The notes below the pieces were generated by a model. That model searched no databases, was not told where the DNA came from, and saw only the letters and a list, made by a program, of their open reading frames with translations. Shown here one piece after another: positions 22,391 through 31,371 of a stretch of DNA of 64,000 bases (its first letter is position 1; each line of letters starts with the position of its first letter). The DNA lies in assembly GCA_017084465.1 (NCBI GenBank), contig CP070896.1, forward strand, positions 868,001 through 932,000, written 5' to 3'. The position numbers and the translations under genes were made by a program. The stretch is from Lacrimispora xylanisolvens. GTDB lineage: Bacteria; Bacillota; Clostridia; Lachnospirales; Lachnospiraceae.

Positions 22391-24315
22391 TCAGATATTT
22401 TTTGCTGCCTCGTATGCTTCTCTTGTGGCATCCAGCGCTCTTCTTGCTTTCACTGCATCACCGATAACATACACTTCTTTTGCCAGCTTGTCAACATCTT
22501 CTCCAAATGGATTATAATTCCGATATCCCATGGCAAGAACCACTGAGTCAAATCCGTTTATGCAATTCCGGGTGCCATCTTCCAGTGTATAGGACACTCC
22601 GTCTTTATGAATTTCACTGACTTTTGCTCCGGTTATAGTAGTAATATTGTAATCACTGAAATCCTTCATTAAATATTTCCGGTGTTCACTGATTACATCT
22701 GCTCCTATCTTATCCCTCAGTTCAATCACGGTGACCTCATGCTCTGCTTCTCCAAGGAACGCCGCCAGCTCCGATCCAACCATTCCGCCGCCTACAACCA
22801 GTACCTTCTGTCCGCACTGTACTTCCCCTGAAAGCACATCATCTCCTGAGAGAATGGAAGAATCCCTGATTCCCGGTATTGGAAGAACGAGAGGGCTGGC
22901 ACCGGTTGCAACAATGACAGCATCGGGAGCGTTTACCTCTATATACTCTTTTGTTACCTCAATGCCGGTTAAAAGCGTTACATTTGCCTTTTGGCAAAGT
23001 ACGATGTAATTTCGCACCATTCCAACGATATCACCTTTTCCCGGTGGATAGGCTGCAAGTCGCATATTGCCTCCTAATACCACTTTCTTTTCGCAAAGAG
23101 TCACCTCATGGCCTCTTAGTGCAGCAACGTAAGCAGCATAGAGCCCCCCAACACCTCCGCCAATCACCAGAACCTTTTTCTTAACTGCTGCAGCTTTAAG
23201 TTCTGCTTCCCTGCCTGTTCTGGGATTTACCAGACATTCGATGGGATTTCCCTGAAACATATTGGCTACACAGCCCTGAAGACAGGCAATACACGGTGTC
23301 AGACTTTCCATTTCTCCCCTAAATGCTTTTATCGGAAGTTCCGGATCAGCAATGCTCTGACGTCCGAATGCCACAAGGTCGGTTCTTCCCTCTTTCACCA
23401 TGAGTTCTGCATAATAAGGCTCTGTAAAACGTCCTACCATAATAACCGGAATCTGAACTGCCCTTTTAATTTCAGTAACAAAATCCGCATTAAATCCTCC
23501 GTGGATGCAGGTTGGTGCCCACATAAACTCATCACGGATATGGACTGCTCTGGATACATGAATTGCATCGGCTCCGCAGTTTTCTAAATACGCGGCTACT
23601 GTTGCCGCATCCTGTAGTGATATTCCCCCCAAGTGTATCATCACTGCAGTTAATTCTACAGATAATGCCCAGGCTGTCTCCTGTCTTTTTCCTGATATTT
23701 TCCAGAATCAGCCGGGACAGGCGCATGCGGTTCTCAAAGTTTCCGCCAAATTCATCCACACGCTTATTGGTTCTCTGGGATATAAAGCTGCTGACCAGAT
23801 AGCCGTGTGCCATATGTACTTCCACGCAGTCAAAGCCTGCTTTTTTAGCCCGAAGCGCAGCATCTCCGTAGTCCTCAATGAGAGCGTAGAGTTCATTAGC
23901 TGTTATTTCCTTTGGAACATCCTTTCCTGTATGGCTGGCAATGGAAGTTGGCGCTTTAATAGGATATCCCGCCAGTTTTGCATTTCCTTCCGGACCTGCA
24001 TGCTGAAGCTGAACGGATATTTTTGCCCCCCAGGCGTGAACAGCATCTGCCACCAGTTTAAAACTGGGTATCACACTGTCGTCATAAAGACAGGGCTTTC
24101 TTGGTCCCCCCTTTTGCTGTCTTATCAATAACGGTTGCCTCTACCGTAACAAGACCAAACCCTCCTTTAGCACGGGCTTCATAATAATCTTTGGATCGGT
24201 CACTTAGGGTTCCGTCCCCATTTGCAAAATTATTTCCCATGGGAGGAACTACAAAACGATTTTTAACCGTAACAGAACCGATGGTAACTGGTGTGAACAT
24301 ATTCTCAAATTTCAC
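22391..24315 (-). CDS. NADH:flavin oxidoreductase, 4Fe-4S type, second copy (two frameshifts)
   Basis: About 640 residues with the same order as the 16745 gene: OYE barrel (FTPVTIGSVTVKNRFVVPPMG; HMAHGYLVSSF; TNKRVDEFGGNFENR), cluster cysteines CIACLQGC and ECLVNP, then FAD/NAD motifs (GGGVGGLYAAY, GGGMVGSELAAF). Two breaks are extra G in G6 runs near 24108 and 23630; repair gives KGGPRKPCLYDDS and DTLGGISLQDAAT. An ATG at 24342 overlaps the upstream gene; AAAGGGGAGAG six bases before the GTG at 24315 makes that the better start. The sequence differs clearly from the first copy, so they are not a recent duplication. Confidence 0.88.
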
Positions 24316-24331
24316 TGTATTTCTCTCCCCT

Positions 24332-25168
24332 TTAGTTGTCAAGTAGTTCCGGCCATACCTCTTTTAAAACGTTGACTGCACCGGCATAGGTATCCTCAGC
24401 GGCAGCTTTTGCTCCCTTTGCAATATAGAAATCGGAAATAACTTCTACACCTACAGCCTTTGGCAAAACGCCGGCATCCTTTACCATTTTTATAAAGCCG
24501 GCTGTATCGCCAAAACCGGTTCCTGGTGCCAGTCTGTCATGCATGGATTCGTCCCTTAAGACGGAAGTAGCATATGCTCTGTCATGGACATCGTTGATCT
24601 GTATGGAAACAATGGCATCTCCCGGAACACCGCAAAGATCAAAGGGCTGGTTCGCCCGGACCCAGTGCCAGGTATCCAGTATGATTTTAGCATTATCACA
24701 GCCGCACATCTTAACCACTTCCCAAGCCTTTTTTAGATCAGGAATCCCGCTGTAAGGCATTGGTTCCACGCCGATGATACGTTCCCCTGCCCTCTGGCAG
24801 AGTTCTTTTAACTTCTGCGCGGTATGTTCCACAGAGTAATTCTCCATGAGACCGCAGTTAATATGACCCACATGAAATATATCACACATATGGAAACAGA
24901 TCTGCTCCTTATACATCTGTTCATAGCTTCTGTTTTCTTCCGCCCACATGGTGATGTATTCTACTTCCGTACAGGCTATCTGATACCTTTCCAAAATTGT
25001 CAGAATGTCTTTGTCGTGCAGTCCCTCTGCTAATGCATCCACATAGGTTTCTGCCCGAAGTCCAATTCCTTCATACCCCGCCTCTTTGGCAGCTTTCACA
25101 CGTTCTTCAAACGAAATCTGATCTCCTAACGTCCAGGAACTGATTGTTATTGGGTGTTTCGCTGACAT
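24332..25168 (-). CDS. Sugar phosphate isomerase/epimerase-like TIM barrel (AP endonuclease 2 family)
   Basis: 278 residues, intact. Metal-site segments of the xylose-isomerase-like TIM barrel are in order: Glu in IGVEPMPY, Asp in IILDTWHW, His in QINDVHD and Glu in VGVEVIS. Members include IolE, hydroxypyruvate isomerase and 3-dehydroshikimate dehydratases of the AsbF/QuiC type. Directly upstream of a flavin reductase and a YdiB-like dehydrogenase, a dehydratase of 3-dehydroshikimate is an attractive reading, but sugar isomerases look the same at this level. It is the first gene of a five-gene minus-strand operon. Confidence 0.8.
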   Translation of the reverse strand: MSAKHPITISSWTLGDQISFEERVKAAKEAGYEGIGLRAETYVDALAEGLHDKDILTILERYQIACTEVEYITMWAEENRSYEQMYKEQICFHMCDIFHVGHINCGLMENYSVEHTAQKLKELCQRAGERIIGVEPMPYSGIPDLKKAWEVVKMCGCDNAKIILDTWHWVRANQPFDLCGVPGDAIVSIQINDVHDRAYATSVLRDESMHDRLAPGTGFGDTAGFIKMVKDAGVLPKAVGVEVISDFYIAKGAKAAAEDTYAGAVNVLKEVWPELLDN

Positions 25169-25222
25169 TATCCGCTCTCCTTTTACATTTCAAAATGATT
25201 GTTAATTTCATAACATATTTTC

Positions 25223-25251
25223 ATTATATATTGTTTTCTATCAGAAAACAA
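25223..25251 (-). promoter_or_regulatory. Promoter of the hydroaromatic-type operon with a palindromic operator on the -35 box
   Basis: On the minus strand TTGTTT (25251-25246) and TATAAT (25228-25223) are spaced by 17 bases. Positions 25231-25251 form a perfect palindrome with 9-bp arms TTGTTTTCT/AGAAAACAA and a 3-base centre. The palindrome covers the -35 box and most of the spacer, so a bound factor would act as a repressor. Confidence 0.65.
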
Positions 25252-25298
25252 ATTGATTGTTTTGCCTTAATCTATAAATATTATATATAGATCAAGCA

Positions 25299-25332
25299 AT
25301 AAAAAGGATCAGTGCATCATTCGCATTGATCC
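25299..25332 (-). terminator. Terminator after the DUF4180 gene
   Basis: On the minus strand GGATCAATGCG and CACTGATCC form a stem followed by TTTTTATTG. It ends the HTH-hydrolase-DUF4180 unit just before the next operon promoter. Confidence 0.8.
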
Positions 25333-25340
25333 CTCAGTTT

Positions 25341-25706
25341 TTATATTGCCGCCAGCTTATCAATTCCCTTTTGCAGATCTGAAACAAAGTAAAAATCTGA
25401 ACCGTGATTGCTTTCATAGATAAAATCCTTAAGAGGCTTGCTGGTATAACCGGAAAAATCCCCGATTACAGCCATCTTTACACCGTAGTTTACAAACTTT
25501 TGTAAGACCTCTCCAGCAAGCCTGGTGCTAAGGCAAAAGAAATCTTCTGAAATGGCTTCCTTTGAAACCACGAATCTGCTGCTGCCGGACTCATATTTTA
25601 CCTGTGCCATTAAATCAAGGGCTGAGCCAACATCCTGTATCAACAGTTCATCTCCTGAAATCACTGCAATGGGAACACCATTTTGGGTAACGATATCGAT
25701 CTTCAT
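25341..25706 (-). CDS. DUF4180 domain protein
   Basis: 121 residues, intact, matching the whole DUF4180 family (ALDLMAQVKYESGSSRFVVSKEAISEDFFCLSTRLAGEVLQKF; KMAVIGDFSGYTSKPLKDFIYESNHG). It looks like a small soluble alpha/beta protein. Function is unknown. It follows the hydrolase gene by five bases and so is the third member of a tight unit led by an HTH protein. Confidence 0.85.
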   Translation of the reverse strand: MKIDIVTQNGVPIAVISGDELLIQDVGSALDLMAQVKYESGSSRFVVSKEAISEDFFCLSTRLAGEVLQKFVNYGVKMAVIGDFSGYTSKPLKDFIYESNHGSDFYFVSDLQKGIDKLAAI

Positions 25707-25711
25707 ATCTC

Positions 25712-26566
25712 TTAATCTCCTTTTAAAAAACTCATGATCTCTGCGGATAATCTGGTAATAGAATGGCCCTCCCGGGGTAAAACGTTAATTTGTGAATGGG
25801 GAAGCAGTTTACGAAGCCTGTCCGCAGTTTTATAAGAATGAAGCATAATATCTTTTCCTCCCGCAAATAAAGCCACAGGCATGGAAAGTCTTCTAATCTC
25901 ATCGTCACGGAAAATTGGAATCTCTTCCATTCGATATCGGAAGCCTTTCTTTATCAGCTTCTGAAGTGCCATCATTTTCTCAGGCAGTTTCCTGCCTCCG
26001 TTTATTTTTATATACAACTTCTCTGTTCCTTTCTCTCCCAGAAGTCCATAATACAGGGCAGTAAAGAGAAAGGATTTTTTAGCCGGACTGATTCCAGACG
26101 GAGCGATTAAAACCAGCTTTTCCACATATTCCGGGTAATGAATGGAAAACTTCACTGCCAGCCAGGCTCCCAGTGAGATACCGATCAAAATTACTTTTTC
26201 TATCTGAAGTGAGTCTAAAACATCCGAAAGCCAGAGTGCATAGGCCTTGCCCTTTAGTGACTGCTGTCTCTCATCACTTTTTCCCGGTTCTCCTGGAATA
26301 TCTGCTGCATATACCCGGTATTCTTTTGCATAGCTTCTTATTTCTTCCAGCCACATGGCCGAATTCATTCCTGTACCATGAAGCAGAATCAGAGGCGGAC
26401 ATTCCTTATCACCTGCTGTAATAAGATGAGTCTTACCAAAACGGGTCTCTACCACCTGTTCTTCGTGGGGAAATTTCCACTGTTCTATAAAAGAATCATA
26501 TAAATCTAAAATCTCTTTCTTCCCCTCCTGGTTACGAAATCCGCTTTTCGCTTTCATATTATTCAC
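25712..26566 (-). CDS. Alpha/beta hydrolase
   Basis: About 284 residues with oxyanion HGTG, nucleophile elbow GISLG, catalytic Asp near GGKDIML and His in EGHSI: a complete Ser-Asp-His triad. There is no signal peptide, so it is cytoplasmic. The start may be the GTG at 26566 or the ATG at 26557; the gene overlaps the end of the upstream HTH gene, pointing to translational coupling. The substrate is unknown; family members include esterases, lipases and haloperoxidase-like enzymes. Confidence 0.85.
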   Translation of the reverse strand: MNNMKAKSGFRNQEGKKEILDLYDSFIEQWKFPHEEQVVETRFGKTHLITAGDKECPPLILLHGTGMNSAMWLEEIRSYAKEYRVYAADIPGEPGKSDERQQSLKGKAYALWLSDVLDSLQIEKVILIGISLGAWLAVKFSIHYPEYVEKLVLIAPSGISPAKKSFLFTALYYGLLGEKGTEKLYIKINGGRKLPEKMMALQKLIKKGFRYRMEEIPIFRDDEIRRLSMPVALFAGGKDIMLHSYKTADRLRKLLPHSQINVLPREGHSITRLSAEIMSFLKGD

Positions 26567-27041
26567 CGTTCCCTTTCTCCTCCTCAGTCAGCAAACCAAC
26601 TGTATTTAACATCTCTTCCATAAATTTCAGCCCGCCCCAGAGAAATATCCTCATTCTCTGCTCTTCTTCGTAATATTTCATATTAATGGTGGCATCCTGA
26701 AAATCTGGACTCCTGCCGTTCATAACAGCCAAAAGTAAATTTGATATTCTCATATACTGATTCTTTGCAATAGCATCCAAATCGATGACAGAGGATACAC
26801 GGCATCTGCCCCCGCTTAATATCTCCGGCTGCTTAAGTATCGTAAAAGAATCCGATGATTCATTCTGCTCTGATGATTCCCTGCTCTGTACAAATAAATC
26901 AAGATCCTCCTGTGTTACTCTCCATTGCTTTCCCACCCTTGTTGCGTTCAGTCTGCCGCTGTTTATAAAATTCCGTATGGTTTTATGATGCAGATTCAGC
27001 TTCTCAGCCACCTGGGTGATGGTATAATATTTCTCTTCCAT
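26559..27041 (-). CDS. Excisionase/BldC-type HTH regulator
   Basis: About 160 residues. An N-terminal MerR-like excisionase helix-turn-helix (YYTITQVAEKLNLHHKTIRNFINSGRLNATRVGKQWRVTQEDLDLF, about 4-48) is followed by a Ser/Glu-rich linker and a C-terminal helical domain (about 85-150) without a known match. An in-frame ATG at 27059 has no ribosome site; AGAGGA before the ATG at 27041 decides the start. Six to seven phased 10-bp repeats stand just upstream (27091-27160) and are probably its own binding array. It leads the hydrolase and DUF4180 genes. Confidence 0.8.
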   Translation of the reverse strand: MEEKYYTITQVAEKLNLHHKTIRNFINSGRLNATRVGKQWRVTQEDLDLFVQSRESSEQNESSDSFTILKQPEILSGGRCRVSSVIDLDAIAKNQYMRISNLLLAVMNGRSPDFQDATINMKYYEEEQRMRIFLWGGLKFMEEMLNTVGLLTEEEKGNGE

Positions 27042-27090
27042 GGTATTTTCCTCTTTCATGAAATACTTATTGCATAATCATCTTTTCCGT

Positions 27091-27160
27091 TGTACTTTGT
27101 TATACTTTATTATACTTTGTTGCACTTAACTGTACTTTATTGTATTTTATTGCAATGCAT
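27091..27160 (-). repeat. Phased 10-bp direct repeats upstream of the HTH gene
   Basis: Six consecutive decamers run without a gap from 27091 to 27150: TGTACTTTGT, TATACTTTAT, TATACTTTGT, TGCACTTAAC, TGTACTTTAT, TGTATTTTAT, and a weaker seventh (27151-27160). The consensus is TRYAYTTTRT. The period is about one helical turn, so all copies face the same side of the DNA. They begin 50 bases upstream of the HTH start codon and are the likely operator array. Confidence 0.85.
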
Positions 27161-27252
27161 TTGTCAATACACCCGGAACAAATAGCAATGGAAATTTGTT
27201 CCTTCCATAAAAAAGTGTTCCCAGAAAGAAAAGTGAAAATCCATTATGCAAC

Positions 27253-27297
27253 AAAAAAACGCAGTAGCTACCGGAATATACCGGCAGTAACTGCGTT
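27253..27297 (-). terminator. Terminator of the GH95 gene
   Basis: On the minus strand AACGCAGTTACTGCCGG and its partner CCGGTAGCTACTGCGTT form a long stem followed by seven T. It follows the stop at 27309. Confidence 0.9.
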
Positions 27298-27308
27298 CAT
27301 GAATCGTT

Positions 27309-29450
27309 TTAATATATTTTATAATCTTCTAATTTTCCATTGTTCCATTTGATATCCACTGTCTTACCATTTTTGATTCTAAGACCTCTTACGTAGCCAT
27401 TCTCAAACTCAGCAGGAAGAGCAGGGAGTATCTTTACCTTGCCGCCCCGCTCCTGTACCAGCATGTTGGCGATTCCGGCAGTTCCTCCGAAATTACCATC
27501 GATCTGGAACGGCGGATGAGCACACCAGAGATTGTCATAAGAGGATCTGGTCAGAAGAGTCTTTAAATACTCATAGGCATGTTCGGAATCTTCCAGTGCA
27601 GCAAAGAGGTTAATAATCCAGGCACAGCTCCAGCCAGTATATCCGCCTCCGTTTGCCAGACGCAGAAGCAATGAGGTTTTACATGCCTCTGTCAGTTCTT
27701 CGTCTCCTTCAAACAGCTCAGACGGAAACAATCCATACAAATGGGAAACATGGCGGTGACCGGGCTCTGGCTCCTCAAATTCCTTATGCCACTCTAAAAG
27801 CTGGCCTTTGCTTCCGATTTTAAAAGGAGTGAGTTTGCTCAGTCTTTCTGCGATTTCCGGTAATACTTCATCGTCTATTCCTAAAATCTCACAGGTTTTT
27901 TCAAAGTTTCCAAAGACTTCCCGGATAATTTCAAGATCCATAGCCGTTGACATTGCCACAGCCACTGTACTGTCTTCGCTGCCTGGAACTTTATATTTAT
28001 TCTCAGGCGATGTGGATGGACAGGTTACGTACTGATCTTTATAAAGATACAGCCAGTCAACCAGGAACAGAGCCGCTTCTTTTAAAATTGGATACACTGT
28101 CTCCTCAAGGAATTTCCGGTCCGGATTGTATTCATAATGCTTAAACAGCTCATTGGTTAACCATGCGCCGCCCATGGGCCACATAGACCAGGTAACGCTT
28201 TCCGGTTCTCCCTCTTCTTCTCCATGAGCCATTCCTACCGGGTTGGTGTTGCACCAGTAATCTGCGTTATGGTGATGTACAAAACCACGGCACTGATAAT
28301 GGACTTTAGCTGTTTTCTTACCTTCCTCACAAATCCGTTTTACAAATTCAAAATAAGGCTCCAGGCACTCCTGTAAATTACAGCTTTGTGCAAGCCAGTA
28401 ATTCATCTGTGCGTTGATGTTGGTCGTCCAGTTGCAGCTCCAGGGAGCTCTTAACTGCCAGCTCCAGATTCCCTGTAAGTTAGCGGGAAGACTGCCCTCT
28501 CTGGAGGAACTGATCAGTAAGTATCTTCCATATTGGAAATAGAGACCGTAAAGTGCATTGTCCGTTTCCCCGTCACGAAGCCGTTTCAGTCTTTCATTGG
28601 TTGGAATCTCTAACTGCTCTCCAAGGTAGAGCTCTGCTTTATCATAAATAGATTTATAATCACTGACATGCTGCTCTTTTAAGGTTTCATACGCTGCCGA
28701 ATGGTCGAAAGCAGGCTCTTTCACTGCATAGAGTGCCAGTATTACCCTAGAAGCGCCTTTAATACGAAGCCCTTCCTTTTCACCGGATACTTCCCCGTCA
28801 CAGGAAAGAAGATGTAAGCCAGCATGAAACTCCATTCCTTTTTCTCCCTGAATTACAGGATTCTTGCTGTAATCGATATAGGAAGGATCTACATGCTCCG
28901 GACATTTTCCGCTGATCTTAATTCCCTCTTTTTCATACTCTGCTTTAAATGGCACCTGGGATTCGAAAGAAATCAGCGTATTAATTGCCTTTTTGTCACA
29001 ATCAAGCTTTATCATTACAGCTTTGGCAGGATAGCTTGCAAAGTATTCTCTGGAATAGCTTGCTCCGTTTACCTTGTAACTTACATTGCTCACTGACTGA
29101 TCCAGATTCAGGACACGATTGTAATCCGAAGGCTCCCCATCATGATCAAAGTCCATATACAGATTACCCAGAGGAAGATAGGATTCATTATATTCTCCCA
29201 GCATATGACTCCGGATTAATTCCTCTGCCTGTACGTACTCCTCCTGTTCCACCAGTCTTCGGCACTGTTCCAGATAAGGAAATGCATGATGATTGTTTTT
29301 GTCATGGCGGTAACCTGACCAGAGACTTTCCTCATTGAGGCCAAGACACTCTCTCTTTATACTTCCCCAAATCATGGCACCCAGACTTCCGTTGCCGATT
29401 GGTAGGGTTTCTTCCCACTTACTCGCCGGTTCAGCGTAGAATAGCTTCAT
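27309..29450 (-). CDS. GH95 glycoside hydrolase (alpha-L-fucosidase family)
   Basis: 713 residues, intact, no signal peptide. It covers the N-terminal beta-sandwich (LFYAEPASKWEETLPIGNGSLGAMIWG), the (alpha/alpha)6 barrel and the C-terminal beta domain of GH95. Active-site segments are NINAQMNYW (the two Asn that activate water), CPSTSPEN (acid Glu) and FQIDGNFGGTAGI (Asp). Family members release alpha-1,2-linked L-fucose, or sometimes L-galactose, from host or plant glycans. A cytoplasmic form implies prior import of oligosaccharides, but no sugar transporter is adjacent. It lies 31 bases after an efflux adaptor gene, perhaps reached by read-through. Confidence 0.92.
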   Translation of the reverse strand: MKLFYAEPASKWEETLPIGNGSLGAMIWGSIKRECLGLNEESLWSGYRHDKNNHHAFPYLEQCRRLVEQEEYVQAEELIRSHMLGEYNESYLPLGNLYMDFDHDGEPSDYNRVLNLDQSVSNVSYKVNGASYSREYFASYPAKAVMIKLDCDKKAINTLISFESQVPFKAEYEKEGIKISGKCPEHVDPSYIDYSKNPVIQGEKGMEFHAGLHLLSCDGEVSGEKEGLRIKGASRVILALYAVKEPAFDHSAAYETLKEQHVSDYKSIYDKAELYLGEQLEIPTNERLKRLRDGETDNALYGLYFQYGRYLLISSSREGSLPANLQGIWSWQLRAPWSCNWTTNINAQMNYWLAQSCNLQECLEPYFEFVKRICEEGKKTAKVHYQCRGFVHHHNADYWCNTNPVGMAHGEEEGEPESVTWSMWPMGGAWLTNELFKHYEYNPDRKFLEETVYPILKEAALFLVDWLYLYKDQYVTCPSTSPENKYKVPGSEDSTVAVAMSTAMDLEIIREVFGNFEKTCEILGIDDEVLPEIAERLSKLTPFKIGSKGQLLEWHKEFEEPEPGHRHVSHLYGLFPSELFEGDEELTEACKTSLLLRLANGGGYTGWSCAWIINLFAALEDSEHAYEYLKTLLTRSSYDNLWCAHPPFQIDGNFGGTAGIANMLVQERGGKVKILPALPAEFENGYVRGLRIKNGKTVDIKWNNGKLEDYKIY

Positions 29451-29481
29451 ATTAAATATCCCCTTTTCCAGTTTTACCCTG

Positions 29482-30653
29482 TTACTTCACAGTCAATATA
29501 CTGATTTTTTCTCCATCTGTCAATGGTTTACTGCTCTGTAAAATAACAAGGTCACCGGTAGAAAGTCCCTGGGTCACTTCAATATAAGCATTCTTTTTCT
29601 TTCCCAGTGTAACGGGAACTTTCACCGCACTGGTGTCTGCCGCTTTATAAACATAGGTTCCCGAATCATCGGACTGAACAGACTTAGCTGGAATATAGAC
29701 GGAATTTTCCTCCTTATTATCAGAGAGCCGGATATCTGCCATAAGGCCGATTGCGCTGTTTGTACTCTCCTCACCCAAAGAGACCGTCACAAGAAACATT
29801 CCGGAACTGGAATCACTGACTGCTGAGATATCGCTGATACTGCCCTTTAAATTCTCCCCAAGAGTCTGAAGATTTACCTGTACCTCTGTTCCTGTTTTAA
29901 CCTGGTCAATATCCATGTCAGCAACTTTTATTTCCACTTTTTTCCGCTGTCATCGATAACAGTGGCGGCCTTTATCTGGGGTGAAACCGTCTGGCCTGCT
30001 TCCACGTTTATTTTTGTCACAAGTCCTTTTATTGGTGATGATACCATACAGTCATCGTATCTTTTCTGGGCAATATTAAGGGTTGCCCTGGCACTTTCAA
30101 GCTGGGCTTTTGTCACCTCAGTGGTGGTTGCCTGGCTGTTCTGTGCTGCCTGTAGCTGAACCTGAGCCACATCCACCTGGGCCTTAGCTGCCTCATAGTC
30201 TGCCTGGGATACGTCACCGCTTTCATAAAGGACTTTTATCCGGTTAAAATTATCACTTGCTGTGGTGAATGTGATCTGGGCCGGCTTAACCACAGTGTTT
30301 AACTGATTTGCTTTTTGTGCGCTGTCATAAGAAGCCTGGGCTGACTGGAAGCTGGCTTTTGCCTGCTCTAACTGCAGACTGGCATCCTGATTGTCGATCT
30401 GAAACAAGGGAGCACCCGCTTCCACATGGTCGCCTTCTTTGGCTAAGATCTGGGTCACCTTACCGCTTGCAACGGGAATGATATCAACGCTGCTTAAAGC
30501 CTCTACTGTTCCCTGCCATACCATGGCAGATAAATCTTTTCCTTCTTTCGCTGCAGCGACCGTTACTTCTGTCTGTTTTCCAGCTCCCGCACAGCCTGCA
30601 AGAGCCGACGAAAGCATTGCTGTTACCATTAAAACTGCTGTTATCTTCTTCAT
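29482..30653 (-). CDS. HlyD/MacA-type efflux adaptor lipoprotein (frameshifted)
   Basis: About 390 residues. A lipoprotein signal with lipobox SALAGC (Cys near 21) is followed by a biotinyl-lipoyl half motif (VDIIPVASGKVTQILAKEGDHVEAGAPLFQID), a long alpha-helical coiled-coil hairpin rich in Gln/Ala (about 85-190), the second lipoyl half, a beta-barrel and a membrane-proximal domain. The frame breaks in the A6 run near 29938; a seventh A gives DDSGKKVEIKVADMD. It is anchored outside the membrane and should couple to the ABC exporter encoded upstream. Such an adaptor in a monoderm is typical of MacAB-like or peptide exporters. Confidence 0.85.
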
Positions 30654-30675
30654 CCGTTTTCTCCTTATCAGACTA

Positions 30676-31357
30676 TTATTTTAAATGAATTTTTACAAAA
30701 GCATTCATTCCAAAAAACAAGAGGAAGATTCTGCTGATTTTCAATCGCTACCTTAATCGGTATCAGCTGTGTCACCTTTGTATAGTCGCCACTGGTGGTA
30801 AAACTGGTTCCTCCTGAAAAATAAGTCTGGGTTGCAGGATCGATCTCAATTACCTGCCCCTTAAACAGTTTTCCGGGATAGGCATCCAGTTTAATATCCA
30901 CTTTCTGTCCCAGCTTTATCTTCATAATATCTGTCTCTTCTACATTTACCCCGATATAAAGATCAGAGGTGTCTGCCACCACAGCCAGTTCAGAGCCCAT
31001 GGCAACTGCCTGATTGGCAGCCCCCTCATTTTTCACTACAGTTCCGGTTATGGGTGATGTGATATAGGGAAGGGTTTCCTCACGTCCAAGCACCTGATCC
31101 TGTTCCACCAGATCTCCATTTTCCACTTCCCAGGATAAAAGCTTACCATTTGCTACGGCTTTTACCGAATACAGCTTTGCTGTCACTCTGGCATTGTCAG
31201 TTTTAAAATAATTAGTGCTAACGTAATAGAAATATCCTGCGGCTGCTCCTCCCAAAAGAATGACCGCCAGCAAAAGGGGAATGAGTACTTTTTTCAGTTT
31301 TCCTGATCCCTTACTGATCTCCTGATCTTCAATATTGATGTGTTTGTTTTCCTGCAT
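30676..31357 (-). CDS. HlyD/EmrA-type membrane fusion protein, short form (frameshifted at the C-terminus)
   Basis: About 227 residues: a cytoplasmic tail, one membrane helix (about 23-45), a barrel-sandwich with lipoyl halves (AKLYSVKAVANGKLLSWEVENGDLVEQDQVLG; SPITGTVVKNEGAANQAVAMGSELAVVAD) and a beta-barrel. It has no coiled-coil hairpin, so it is shorter than EmrA. An extra T near 30718 breaks the last codons; without it the protein ends LPLVFGMNAFVKIHLK at 30676. It lies between the ABC subunits and the lipoprotein adaptor, implying a two-adaptor exporter. Confidence 0.82.
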
Positions 31358-31371
31358 ATCATTATCCTCCG

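Noticed and set aside
27091..27160. CRISPR array
   Set aside because: Units are 10 bp without spacers and there are no cas genes.
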